Shown here piece by piece: positions 16,254 through 24,795 of a stretch of 41,235 nucleotides of DNA. Below the pieces are notes generated by a model that saw only the letters and a program-made list of their open reading frames with translations, ran no database searches and was not told where the DNA came from. Both the position numbers and the translations under genes were made by a program. Position 1 is the stretch's first letter. The number at the start of each line of letters is the position of its first letter. This stretch comes from Bacteroidota bacterium (GTDB lineage: Bacteria > Bacteroidota > Ignavibacteria > Ignavibacteriales > Melioribacteraceae): positions 1 through 41,235 of the forward strand of contig JAKAMT010000008.1 of NCBI GenBank assembly GCA_021812705.1, in the 5' to 3' direction.

Positions 16254-17531
16254 TTAAAGACTGTAGGATAAATTGAATCCGAACAAGTGAGCTGAGTTCA
16301 TATAAGTTCCATTGAAACCGAATTTAGATGCACCTACTATTCTGTCTGAGAATGAGAGGTACATGTAAGAAAAATCGATACCGATTTTTTGGGTCAATTT
16401 TCCGCCGAATCCGAAATTGTAGCCGATTCTGTCTGCATCCGGCAATGTCGGGTCAACATATTCTTCAGGAATAGGATTCTTGTCGTACAACAATCCGCCT
16501 CTTAAAGCAAATTCATCTGTTGGTTTATATTCAAAGCCCCAACGAACGATGAATGAATTTTTATAGTTTCTATCAACCGAGTTCGTATATGATCCCGTGA
16601 AAGTAGGGCTTGCAGGATTATAGTTTTCAAACGTCACTGCCAATTTATCATAGCTAGTCCAGCCGACATACTGGAAATCAAATGTGGTTGTAAAAGAGTT
16701 GCTCGGGAAATAAGCCAAACCGACTGTAATATTTTGAGGAGTCGTAAGCGGAGCGGTGATATTTCCGTTTGGCCATGGAATAGTAATCGGCACTTTAAGA
16801 ACAGGATGTGTAAATGTGAAACTTGACGGATCACTCACAGCTGTTCCGCTGAAGTTAAATTTCATTTCACTTCTATAGCTGGCACCAACCTGGAATTTGT
16901 CTGACACTTTGTACAAAATACCGGCTGTAAATCCGAATGCTGCATCTGATGTTCCATCCATTGTTGTAAGGAATTCAGGATAAAGAGGGCTGACAGCATT
17001 TGGGCTTTTCTTTGCAATTTTAACTGTACCAAGAGCAATAACGGGACCGGCACTTACAGAAAGATTTTCAAATAATTTGTACGCTAAAACAGGGGTAAAG
17101 AAGAATGTTTCTACTTTTGTTTCAACAGCCAGATATCTTCCAACCCAGTTTTGATTCCATTTTGTTCCAAGTCCATACTGATTTGTAACGCCGAGACCGA
17201 AAGCAAGTTTATTTCCAACCTGCTGGGTCACATAGAAATTGATGGGATTGAATACCTGTCCATCCATATCTGTAACTGAATTAGCAGGAGCCGGCGAAGT
17301 GTAAGATGCCAGCGGAAGAATCATTGTAACACCAGCCATAAACTGTGTTCCTTTGAGCTGGGTAATACCGGCAGGATTGAAATATAGTGCCGATGGGTCA
17401 TTTGCCAAGCCGGTGAATGCGCCTGCCATAGCCATTGCGCGGGCACCATGCTCGTTCAATTGAAAGCCGCTTCCATAAGCGGAGTTAGCCATAAAACCAC
17501 AAATTAGAATTAGAGTAAGTAGTTTCTTCAC
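16254..17531 (-). CDS. OmpP1/FadL/TodX family outer-membrane transport protein
   Basis: 425-residue beta-barrel porin for hydrophobic substrates such as long-chain fatty acids. A signal peptide (residues 1-20, ending SAYGS) leads into the family N-terminus SGFQLNEHGARAMAMAGAF and the segment NDPSALYFNPAG. The barrel shows alternating hydrophobic and aromatic strands and ends in an aromatic-rich C-terminal strand (LFGFNLSYSL). The start is GTG 17531, with GGAGG at 17536-17540 just upstream. It is flanked by a promoter-like sequence and a clear terminator, so it appears to be a single-gene unit. It sits next to biotin carboxylase genes, which may reflect fatty-acid or propionate use. Confidence 0.93.
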   Translation of the reverse strand: MKKLLTLILICGFMANSAYGSGFQLNEHGARAMAMAGAFTGLANDPSALYFNPAGITQLKGTQFMAGVTMILPLASYTSPAPANSVTDMDGQVFNPINFYVTQQVGNKLAFGLGVTNQYGLGTKWNQNWVGRYLAVETKVETFFFTPVLAYKLFENLSVSAGPVIALGTVKIAKKSPNAVSPLYPEFLTTMDGTSDAAFGFTAGILYKVSDKFQVGASYRSEMKFNFSGTAVSDPSSFTFTHPVLKVPITIPWPNGNITAPLTTPQNITVGLAYFPSNSFTTTFDFQYVGWTSYDKLAVTFENYNPASPTFTGSYTNSVDRNYKNSFIVRWGFEYKPTDEFALRGGLLYDKNPIPEEYVDPTLPDADRIGYNFGFGGKLTQKIGIDFSYMYLSFSDRIVGASKFGFNGTYMNSAHLFGFNLSYSL

Positions 17532-17565
17532 ACAACCTCCTTAGGTTTGTTAAATTTTGTGAAAG

Positions 17566-17593
17566 AATATAAGTAATTGTTCGCGAAAAGCAA
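17566..17593 (-). promoter_or_regulatory. putative promoter of the FadL-like gene
   Basis: On the minus strand TTGCTT (17588-17593) is separated by 16 bases from TATATT (17566-17571), about 35 bases before the GTG start. The downstream gene has its own terminator, which supports an independent promoter here. Boxes are short and the region is AT-rich. Confidence 0.4.
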
Positions 17594-17602
17594 AAAAATT
17601 TC

Positions 17603-18103
17603 TCATTCGATTGTGAGTATAACTGAATCTTTTTCTACCGACTGACCTTCCTTAAAATTTATCTTTGTAACTACACCGCTGGAGGGAGAGCGCAGTTCAT
17701 TTTCCATCTTCATTGCCTCAAGAATCATTATCGATTCCCCCATCTTTATTTCATCCCCCTCTTTTACTCGTAATTTTAAAAGAAGACCCGGCATTGGAGC
17801 TTTGACTTCAGAATGGTGGAAGGCCTTTGCTTTTTTATTCTGAAGTTCGCTTGCAGTTTCTTTAAGCTGTGTTCTGACTGTCGCTTCAAAATAATCGGCA
17901 TCAATAATAATTCCGTACTTTTCCTGATTAATTTTATTCGCCGTTATCTCGAATACTTTATCACCAAGGCGCAAGACATATGAGTTATTCGCTATTGGAG
18001 TAAGATCTGCAGACAGCTTGCGCCCGCCCAATACAACTACCCCTGATAGATCAATTTTTACTGAATATTTCCGCTCATTTATCGTAACTACGAATTCATT
18101 CAT
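17603..18103 (-). CDS. biotin carboxyl carrier protein/subunit of an acyl-CoA carboxylase
   Basis: 166 residues. The C-terminal biotinyl domain (about 97-166) carries the biotinylation motif EAMKM with Lys132, preceded by APMPGLLLKL. The N-terminal half is a small beta-rich domain of the sort seen in propionyl-CoA, methylcrotonyl-CoA or oxaloacetate decarboxylase carriers rather than the Ala/Pro-rich linker of AccB. It overlaps the biotin carboxylase gene by eight bases (ATGAATGA), giving stoichiometric expression. No carboxyltransferase gene lies in the window, so the acyl-CoA substrate cannot be fixed. Confidence 0.88.
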   Translation of the reverse strand: MNEFVVTINERKYSVKIDLSGVVVLGGRKLSADLTPIANNSYVLRLGDKVFEITANKINQEKYGIIIDADYFEATVRTQLKETASELQNKKAKAFHHSEVKAPMPGLLLKLRVKEGDEIKMGESIMILEAMKMENELRSPSSGVVTKINFKEGQSVEKDSVILTIE

Positions 18104-19592
18104 AAGATTGCTCCCTCCATCTGTTATTACTGCCAGTGAAATTTTCTGAGAGCTTAATTTTCATCTCATTCATTTTCAATAATGCTCCAACCACCGCGGC
18201 AATCTCTTCATATTCTCTGTTCGAGTCTTCTTTCCATTTCCCGGGCAAGAGAGGGATAAATTCATTATCCAGGAAATTGATATCGAACGTACCGTCGAGA
18301 AAAGTTTTCTGTTTCATTATCCAATTGAACACAGGTATGTTTGTTATAACGCCGCTTATCTGGTATTCACCGAGCGCCCTTTTCATACGTGACATCGCTT
18401 CATCGCGGTTGATTCCCCAAGCAATAACTTTTGAAAGCATCGGATCATAGAATACAGGAACTTCACTCTGAACATCTATCCCCCTGTCTATTCTTATTCC
18501 CGGTCCAGATGTCAGTCTGTGATGAATGATTTTCCCTGTAGAAGGAGAAAAATTATTGTCAACGTCTTCCGCATAAACGCGGCATTCAATTGCATGGCCG
18601 TGAATTGAAAGGTCGGACTGATTCAATAAGAGTTTTTCCCCTTCTGCAATTCTTATCTGCTGTTTTACAAGATCAATTCCTGTAATCATTTCGGTAACGG
18701 GATGTTCCACCTGAAGGCGGGTATTCATTTCCAGGAAATAAAAATTTTTATTTTTATCCATCAGGAATTCGATAGTACCGGCGTTATAATATTGGCAAGC
18801 TCTTGCTGCTTCAATGGCGGCAGATGTAATTTTTTCTCTGGTAACAGGATCAACCGAAATTGAAGGAGCTTCTTCAATTACTTTTTGATGTCTTCTCTGT
18901 ACAGAGCATTCCCTCTCAAACATGTGTATATAGTTCCCGAATTTATCACCCAGTATCTGTACTTCAATATGTTTCGGATGTTCTATAAATTTTTCGATAT
19001 AAACGGCATCGCTGCCGAATGCTTTTAATGATTCATTTCTAGCACGTTCGAAAGATTCATCGAATTGATCGGGAGAATCGACTTTACGCATCCCCTTTCC
19101 GCCTCCTCCGGCTGCAGCTTTAAGCATAACCGGATAGCCGATTTCTAACGCATATTTTTTCCCCTCTGCAGAATTATTGAGCGGTTCAGTTGTTCCTGGC
19201 ACAATAGGAACATTATTCCGTTTCATTAATCTTCTGGCGGAAGTTTTTTCCCCCATCATTTCGACAGATTTGGATGATGGACCGATAAAAATTATTCCCG
19301 ATTCTTCAACCATTTTAATAAACTGCGAGTTTTCAGAGAGAAATCCGTAACCGGGATGTATTGCATCTGCGCCGATTTTTTTAGCCAAAGAAATTATTTT
19401 TTCTTTATTGAGATACGATTCACTTGCAGGAGATTCACCTATCAAGTAAGCTTCGTCAGCCCTGCGAACATGCAGCGCATTCTTATCCGCATCAGAATAG
19501 ATTGCGGCCGAAATGATTCCCGATTCGCGACAAGCTTTGATAATTCTGTGCGCAATTTCGCCACGATTGGCGATTAATATTTTTTTTATCAT
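18096..19592 (-). CDS. accC: biotin carboxylase subunit of an acyl-CoA carboxylase
   Basis: 498-residue ATP-grasp biotin carboxylase. The N-terminus KILIANRGEIAHRII, the ATP-binding glycine-rich loop KAAAGGGGKGMRKV and the catalytic region FLEMNTRLQVEHPVTE are all intact, with ERECSVQRRHQK between. It is about 50 residues longer than E. coli AccC, with a C-terminal extension as often seen in propionyl- or methylcrotonyl-CoA carboxylase alpha subunits. It starts four bases after the mutS2 stop and overlaps the carrier gene, so mutS2, accC and the carrier gene probably share a transcript. The symbol is a family-level label. Confidence 0.92.
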   Translation of the reverse strand: MIKKILIANRGEIAHRIIKACRESGIISAAIYSDADKNALHVRRADEAYLIGESPASESYLNKEKIISLAKKIGADAIHPGYGFLSENSQFIKMVEESGIIFIGPSSKSVEMMGEKTSARRLMKRNNVPIVPGTTEPLNNSAEGKKYALEIGYPVMLKAAAGGGGKGMRKVDSPDQFDESFERARNESLKAFGSDAVYIEKFIEHPKHIEVQILGDKFGNYIHMFERECSVQRRHQKVIEEAPSISVDPVTREKITSAAIEAARACQYYNAGTIEFLMDKNKNFYFLEMNTRLQVEHPVTEMITGIDLVKQQIRIAEGEKLLLNQSDLSIHGHAIECRVYAEDVDNNFSPSTGKIIHHRLTSGPGIRIDRGIDVQSEVPVFYDPMLSKVIAWGINRDEAMSRMKRALGEYQISGVITNIPVFNWIMKQKTFLDGTFDINFLDNEFIPLLPGKWKEDSNREYEEIAAVVGALLKMNEMKIKLSENFTGSNNRWREQSYE

Positions 19593-19596
19593 AATT

Positions 19597-21945
19597 TTAT
19601 TTTAGTTCAACTATGGTTATTCCGTCGCCGCCGAACTCTATGTTTGCAAAATAATAATTTTTTACTGAACCGTTATTCCGCAGCAATCCCTGAACCAATT
19701 GTTTAAGTGCGCCTGTCCCCTTGCCATGCAAAATTTCAATCCTATCCAAACCGCTCATAAAAGCATTATCGATGAATTTTATAATTTCGAACTCGGCTTC
19801 GTCAGCACGTTTACCTCTTATGTCCAATCTGTACATTAAATCATTCTGGTCCAATTCAAAGGATTTGTAACGGGAAATTTCTTTTTCACTTTTTTCGGCT
19901 TGAACAAGATCAGAATACTTTGTTTTCATCTTCAAAGCGCCTACTCTTAAAATGGCTTTGTTTTTTTCGATCTCAATTTCTTCTATTATCCCGGTTGTAT
20001 CTGTATCTTTTATTTTGGCGTTATCGCCTATTTTAAATTCTTTCTTTTTTACTTGAGGCGATGATTCTTTCTTAAAGATGAACTGGCTTTCTTTTTTAAT
20101 TTCTTCAATTTTCTTCTTTTCTTCTTTCACGACCTCTTTTTTTGCCTGAGATTCTCGAATATTTTTAACTGCCGTTTCAATTTTTCTGTTTACTTCCGTC
20201 AAGTATGATTCAGCCTTCTCTTTTGCCTCTGCCAAAATCTCTTTTTTCTGATTTTCCAACTGTTCAATTTTTGTCTGATACAATCCAGTAAGGCCTTTCA
20301 GCCGTGCGTTTTCCCGTTCGGATTTATTTAGCTGTTCTTTCAACTGTTGAGACTGTTTTTCAAGTGAAATCAAAAAATCCTCAATCTTCGTTTTATCTGT
20401 ATCGAGGTACTCTTTAGCTAAAGCAATAAAATTTTCATCAAATCCTATCCGGTTTGCAACTTCGAAAGCATAACTGGAACCGGGTGTGCCCTGGTTAAAT
20501 CTATATGTGGGTTTTAAGTGTTCTGTATCAAATTCCATCGATGAATTCTGAAAGCCGGGAAGCTGGTTTGCCGCAATTTTCAATGAGCCGTGATGCGTAG
20601 TCGCTAAAACCTTAGCGCCTTTCTCTTTTAATTTAATGAGCATTCCGGCTGCAATGGCAGCTCCTTCCGAAGGATCCGTTCCCGTACCAATCTCATCTAG
20701 AACTATTAAAGTTTTATTGTCTGCTTCTTCGATTATTCTTTTAATATTTTTGAGGTGAGAGCTGAATGTACTGAGATCATCCTCAATCGATTGTGCATCA
20801 CCGATATCAACAAGAACTTTTTTGAAGAAATGGAGATTGGAATCCGGATGAGCCGGTATTGGAATGGCTGATAGAGCAAGACAGACTAGCAGTCCCGCTG
20901 TTTTAAGAGTTACCGTCTTTCCACCTGCGTTTGGTCCGGTAATTAAAACAATATTTATATCATCTAATTTCAGATCCATCGGCACGGTATTCAATCTTCC
21001 TATTCTTTTCAGGAGCAGAGGATGGCGTGCGTCCAAAAGAGAAAACGGTTTTTCCTCGTTAAATTCGGGATGAGTGCCAATTATTTCGATCGAATATTTT
21101 GCACGGGAAAAAATTGAATCAATTTCAGAAATAGCAGCCAGAGAATTTTTCAATTCGCTAAAATTATTTCCGATTTTTTCCGTCAAACCTCTGAGTATCT
21201 TTTCTATCTCCCGTTTCTCAGCAAAGCTTAGAGAGAGTATTTCGTTATTCAGTTCGAGTGTTTCCTCAGGTTCGATGTAAACAGTTTGACCCGTAGAGGA
21301 CTCGGAATGCACAAAGCCGCGTACATGCCTCTTGTGTTCGGATTTCACAGGGAGAACAATCCGGCCATCTCTTTGAGTTATGTATTCTTCCTGAACCAGA
21401 TAAGAGTCGCTTAATTTTTTAAGTAATTTTTGGACTTGTTTGCGTAGAGAGGCCTCTTTTTCTCTGATCTCGATTCTTATCTCGCGCAGTTTAGAGCTGG
21501 CATCATCTTTAATCTCGCCGTTTTCAGTAAACACTTTACCTATAAAATGTTCAAAAACTTTATCGACGAATAGATTTTTTGTCAGCTCATCAAGTGTATT
21601 AATTCCATCATCTTTTGTTTTGAGGAACTGGAAAAGTTTTCTTGATGTTTCGGCCAGCCTCAGAACATCTATAATGTCTTTGGCCTGCAGTACAGTTCCT
21701 TCTATTCTGCTTCGAGATAATGCTTCATTAAGATCCGGTATGAATTCAATCGGAGGGATGTCGTTATTAATGAGTATTTGTTTGGCCTGTTCTACCCGTT
21801 TGCCGGTTTTAACAATAAGATCTATATCCGAGAACGGTGTGAGATTTCTTATAAGACCTTTCCCATTTTCCGTGATGCAGTATCTCGAAACGTGGTCTAT
21901 AACTTTTTGGTATTCCAGTTTCTCTAAAACTTCTTTGGAAATCAT
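19597..21945 (-). CDS. mutS2: endonuclease MutS2
   Basis: 782-residue MutS2-family ATPase. It lacks the MutS mismatch-recognition domain. It has a helical clamp/core region (1-300), an ABC-type ATPase with Walker A GPNAGGKT (337-344) and Walker B region LIVLDEIGTGTDPSEG, a long Lys/Glu coiled coil (about 520-640), a KOW-like segment and a C-terminal Smr nuclease domain (DIRGKRADEAE, then LHGKGTGAL). Family roles include suppression of recombination and rescue of collided ribosomes. Its ATG overlaps the cvpA stop by four bases. Confidence 0.96.
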   Translation of the reverse strand: MISKEVLEKLEYQKVIDHVSRYCITENGKGLIRNLTPFSDIDLIVKTGKRVEQAKQILINNDIPPIEFIPDLNEALSRSRIEGTVLQAKDIIDVLRLAETSRKLFQFLKTKDDGINTLDELTKNLFVDKVFEHFIGKVFTENGEIKDDASSKLREIRIEIREKEASLRKQVQKLLKKLSDSYLVQEEYITQRDGRIVLPVKSEHKRHVRGFVHSESSTGQTVYIEPEETLELNNEILSLSFAEKREIEKILRGLTEKIGNNFSELKNSLAAISEIDSIFSRAKYSIEIIGTHPEFNEEKPFSLLDARHPLLLKRIGRLNTVPMDLKLDDINIVLITGPNAGGKTVTLKTAGLLVCLALSAIPIPAHPDSNLHFFKKVLVDIGDAQSIEDDLSTFSSHLKNIKRIIEEADNKTLIVLDEIGTGTDPSEGAAIAAGMLIKLKEKGAKVLATTHHGSLKIAANQLPGFQNSSMEFDTEHLKPTYRFNQGTPGSSYAFEVANRIGFDENFIALAKEYLDTDKTKIEDFLISLEKQSQQLKEQLNKSERENARLKGLTGLYQTKIEQLENQKKEILAEAKEKAESYLTEVNRKIETAVKNIRESQAKKEVVKEEKKKIEEIKKESQFIFKKESSPQVKKKEFKIGDNAKIKDTDTTGIIEEIEIEKNKAILRVGALKMKTKYSDLVQAEKSEKEISRYKSFELDQNDLMYRLDIRGKRADEAEFEIIKFIDNAFMSGLDRIEILHGKGTGALKQLVQGLLRNNGSVKNYYFANIEFGGDGITIVELK

Positions 21946-22496
21946 TTTTTATTCTTTGATGAATCTAATTTTGGATTTGGGTCCTCGTCTTTATTCTCAA
22001 TGTATTTTATAAGATAATCCGAAGCCTTTGAATTTTTACCTGCAAGCAGATCAACAGATTTTGGAATTATATTGAGCACAAAATTATAGCTGAACGAGGC
22101 AGATGCCTGCTGTCTTGCCGGTATGCTGAAAATATTAAGGAACAAAAAGACTGCGCTTAAAAAATAAATTATTTGAACAGCGCCTATTATACCTCCCAAA
22201 AACTGGTTAATAAATTTATTCACCTTATCGAACGGATGAACAACTCTTTTGATAAGCGAAGCAATTAAAAGAATTGCTAAAAAAATAACTACCCCGGCAA
22301 TCATACTGGAAAGATATTCGTCATTGTTAAAAAACGGCGTGATAACTCGACCTAATTTAGAGTAAAACTTAAAGGCGACAAATACAGCTACTATGAAACC
22401 GATAAGCCCTATAATTTTTCTTACCAGACCGTCCTTAAATCCGAGTATAAATCCTACGGCAAGAACGACCAGAATAATATAATCGAGATAGTTCAA
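21942..22496 (-). CDS. cvpA: CvpA family membrane protein
   Basis: 184-residue protein with about four transmembrane helices (starting NYLDYIILVVLAVGFILGF and KDGLVRKIIGLIGFIVAVFV) and a charged C-terminal tail. The GFKDGLVRKI motif is typical of the CvpA/colicin V production family, which has a poorly defined role in envelope homeostasis. The start codon is TTG 22496, overlapping the yqeY stop as TTGA; the protein also overlaps mutS2 by four bases, and cvpA-mutS2 adjacency is common in bacteria, which supports the assignment. Confidence 0.9.
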   Translation of the reverse strand: MNYLDYIILVVLAVGFILGFKDGLVRKIIGLIGFIVAVFVAFKFYSKLGRVITPFFNNDEYLSSMIAGVVIFLAILLIASLIKRVVHPFDKVNKFINQFLGGIIGAVQIIYFLSAVFLFLNIFSIPARQQASASFSYNFVLNIIPKSVDLLAGKNSKASDYLIKYIENKDEDPNPKLDSSKNKK

Positions 22497-22945
22497 ACAG
22501 CACTCAGAATTTTTTCAACAACTTCTTTTATAATTTTCCCATCCGCTTTGCCTTTCATAGCTTTTGCTGCCGCCGGCATCAGTTTAGGGAAATCCTCTTT
22601 GTTTTTCGCGCCCAATTCACCCGCAATTTTTTTCACTTCATCTTCTATTTCTTGAACAGACAATTGTTTAGGAAGATATTCTTCAATTATCTTCAGTTCT
22701 GCTTCCTCTTTTTCCGCAAGTTCATCTCTGCCCCCGTTTCTGAACTGTTCGATTGATTCTTTTCTTTTTTTGGATGCCGAAGTTAAAATTCTTAGTTCAT
22801 CATCGGGAGTTAACTGCCTGCCGGTTCCGCTCTTCTCGAACTCGAGTATGAGGGCTCTTATGGATCTTATAGTTTCAAGGCGAACTTTATCGCCTGATTT
22901 CATGGCATCTTTTAAGTCCTGATTAATCTTTTCAGTCAGATTCAT
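22493..22945 (-). CDS. yqeY: GatB/YqeY domain-containing protein
   Basis: 150-residue all-helical protein of the YqeY family, related to the C-terminal tRNA-binding tail of GatB. Family signatures are MKSGDKVRLETIRSIRA near the start and EIIEEYLPKQLS-like sequence (here KIIEEYLPKQLS) in the middle, ending with GKADGKIIKEVVEKIL. Function is not established; an amidotransferase-like or tRNA-related role is often assumed. A good GGAGG site lies seven bases before the ATG. It is the first gene of a yqeY-cvpA-mutS2-accC-carrier run; the 56-base gap 22946-23001 before it may hold a promoter. Confidence 0.93.
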   Translation of the reverse strand: MNLTEKINQDLKDAMKSGDKVRLETIRSIRALILEFEKSGTGRQLTPDDELRILTSASKKRKESIEQFRNGGRDELAEKEEAELKIIEEYLPKQLSVQEIEDEVKKIAGELGAKNKEDFPKLMPAAAKAMKGKADGKIIKEVVEKILSAV

Positions 22946-23001
22946 TTAGTTCCTCCTCAATATCAAATATTATGAGTACAAAATAACGAAATTGAACGAC
23001 A

Positions 23002-23688
23002 CTAATCGGAAGAATCATCCATCTGAATAATTTTTCCTGTCACTTTTTCATCGTCGAAGATGGACTTTACCAACCGGCAGATTTCTAATGGACTGACCAA
23101 TTTTTCGGGACCAGATATCCATTCCCTGTTCGCTGGAGTATCAATTGCAAACGGAGCAACTGCGTTTGCCCGCAGATTGATTTCTGATCCTTCCGCGGCT
23201 AAGGATTCAACAAGCATATTCAATCCAGCTTTTGAAATATTGTATGCCGCTTTCCCTTTAGTGGCTTTTAAACTTGATTGAGAGCTAATGAAACAGATGG
23301 AGCCGCTCTTAATTTTTTCTGTCAGTCTCGCGAAATATTTGGCAATAAGAAATGAAGTTTTCAAATTAACATTTATCATCTCATCAAACTGTTCAGGCGA
23401 TGAATCTTTGATCATGGCCCCACCTTGAAATCCGCCGATAGTTGAGAGCAGATGGTATTCGCTATTTTTGTCTATCTCGACTTTGGAAAATGCCTTTTCG
23501 ATTATCTTTTCATCCGAGGCATTTTCTATAACCAGAACGCGATTATTTTTATCCGATACCGGAAGATCAAATTCTTTTCTTGCAAAGAAATAACAACAAT
23601 CGTACTCTTGATCTAAAAAATAGTCAACGGCAGTTTTCCCCAAAGAGCCAGTTGAACCGAAGAGGAGAAATATTTTATTGCGCTTCAT
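23002..23688 (-). CDS. short-chain dehydrogenase/reductase (SDR) family oxidoreductase
   Basis: 228 residues with a Rossmann fold. The cofactor-binding start is LLFGSTGSLGKT (residues 8-19), a TGxxxG variant of the SDR signature. The catalytic triad is visible as a Ser in CFISSQSS, then Tyr and Lys in AAYNISKAG. The protein is slightly short compared with the usual 250. Substrate is unknown; resemblance to dihydropteridine-reductase-like short SDRs is possible but not firm. Its ATG overlaps the 3' end of the endonuclease/phosphatase-family gene by 14 bases. Confidence 0.86.
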   Translation of the reverse strand: MKRNKIFLLFGSTGSLGKTAVDYFLDQEYDCCYFFARKEFDLPVSDKNNRVLVIENASDEKIIEKAFSKVEIDKNSEYHLLSTIGGFQGGAMIKDSSPEQFDEMINVNLKTSFLIAKYFARLTEKIKSGSICFISSQSSLKATKGKAAYNISKAGLNMLVESLAAEGSEINLRANAVAPFAIDTPANREWISGPEKLVSPLEICRLVKSIFDDEKVTGKIIQMDDSSD

Positions 23689-24709
23689 TTTTTTCTTTCA
23701 TTTTAAATTTAGCCCCGACGGGGAAATGATCGCTGAATCCTCCGATATATTTTGATCCTTCATAGGTAGGAATTGCTCCTCCCTTTCTCCGTCCCGACTC
23801 ATAAATTATAAATTGGGGTTTAATTATTTCGAATGAGCCGCATTCGTAACCCGAATTATTTCCAAAGACGAAATTGGGAGAAATTATAATTTGGTCAATC
23901 ATCTCATACTTGCCGTTATATAAATACGAACCTTCGCCTTCTGCAAATTTTTTATATGACAAATTAAGGAGCGAGTTGCCGTCTGATGATCCGCAGTCGA
24001 AATCTTTTGCACCGAGAGTTCCCGTAATCGATTCATTATCAGGCTCGTCATTAAAATCTCCGAGTATAATCACATTATTTTCCTTCTGAGCAAGCTTAAG
24101 AGAGTCCAGACTTCTCTTTAATACGAAAGCAGTCTCAACTCTGTTGATATTTGATTTCTCTTCACCTCCCAATCTTGACGGCCAGTGATTAACATAAAAA
24201 TGGACCTTCTTTCCGGTCTTCTTATGTATCAAAATTGTATGCAGAATATCTCTTGTAGGCGAATGTGTGGGGAGCTCAACATGTATGGCTTCCACACTAT
24301 CGATTGTAAATACAGATCTGTCATAAATCAATCCGACATCAATTCCTCTTCTGTCAGGAGAATTCCGATGAACAATCACATAATCGCGGTCCCTCATTTT
24401 ATAAATTAAGCGCTTCATTACCATAATATTTTCTATCTCTTCCATCGCAAGAACATCCGGTCCGCAGCCTTTATTCATGTAATTAATCACTTTCACCAAA
24501 TTTGTTAATTTCTGTTCGAGCCTATCATCAGTCCAATTTTTATTGGACTCCGGCAAAAATTCTTCATCATTGGTCAATGAGTCATTCTGCGTGTCATATA
24601 AATTTTCCATATTCCAATTAGCCACATAAAAAGAATCAATTTTTGCATTTTGCGCGGAGATTATTACAGGAAGTAAAAGAAGAAATATCAAGCTCTTATT
24701 TATTCGCAT
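23675..24709 (-). CDS. exported endonuclease/exonuclease/phosphatase family protein
   Basis: 344 residues with an N-terminal signal peptide (LIFLLLLPVIISAQ, residues 8-21). The EEP-fold hallmarks are present in order: NWNMENLYD, MEEIEN (metal-binding Glu), VNHWPSR (catalytic His), LGDFNDEP (Asp/Asn) and SDHFPVGAKF (Asp-His pair). These indicate an active metal-dependent phosphodiesterase or nuclease acting outside the cytoplasm; related exported proteins degrade extracellular DNA or act on phosphate esters. AAGGTGG lies four bases before the ATG. It is divergent from polA across a 74-base gap. Confidence 0.9.
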   Translation of the reverse strand: MRINKSLIFLLLLPVIISAQNAKIDSFYVANWNMENLYDTQNDSLTNDEEFLPESNKNWTDDRLEQKLTNLVKVINYMNKGCGPDVLAMEEIENIMVMKRLIYKMRDRDYVIVHRNSPDRRGIDVGLIYDRSVFTIDSVEAIHVELPTHSPTRDILHTILIHKKTGKKVHFYVNHWPSRLGGEEKSNINRVETAFVLKRSLDSLKLAQKENNVIILGDFNDEPDNESITGTLGAKDFDCGSSDGNSLLNLSYKKFAEGEGSYLYNGKYEMIDQIIISPNFVFGNNSGYECGSFEIIKPQFIIYESGRRKGGAIPTYEGSKYIGGFSDHFPVGAKFKMKEKNEAQ

Positions 24710-24725
24710 TTAACCACCTTAATTT

Positions 24726-24755
24726 TTGAAGTTTTTGTAGGAATCTAAGTATATT
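24726..24755 (+). promoter_or_regulatory. putative polA promoter
   Basis: TTGAAG (24726-24731), an 18-base spacer and TATATT (24750-24755) sit about 40 bases before the polA start, within the 74-base divergent gap. The -10 box is the same TATATT seen before the FadL-like gene. A promoter must exist here because polA is the only plus-strand gene. Confidence 0.45.
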
Positions 24756-24795
24756 CTCGAGTGAAAATATAAATAAAAAAGAAGTGCGAGATAAG

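Noticed and set aside
21440-22012. A 190-residue open frame on the plus strand opposite mutS2
   Set aside because: Serine- and leucine-rich shadow of the mutS2 coding frame, no ribosome binding site and no recognisable domain; the mutS2 protein is complete and conserved.
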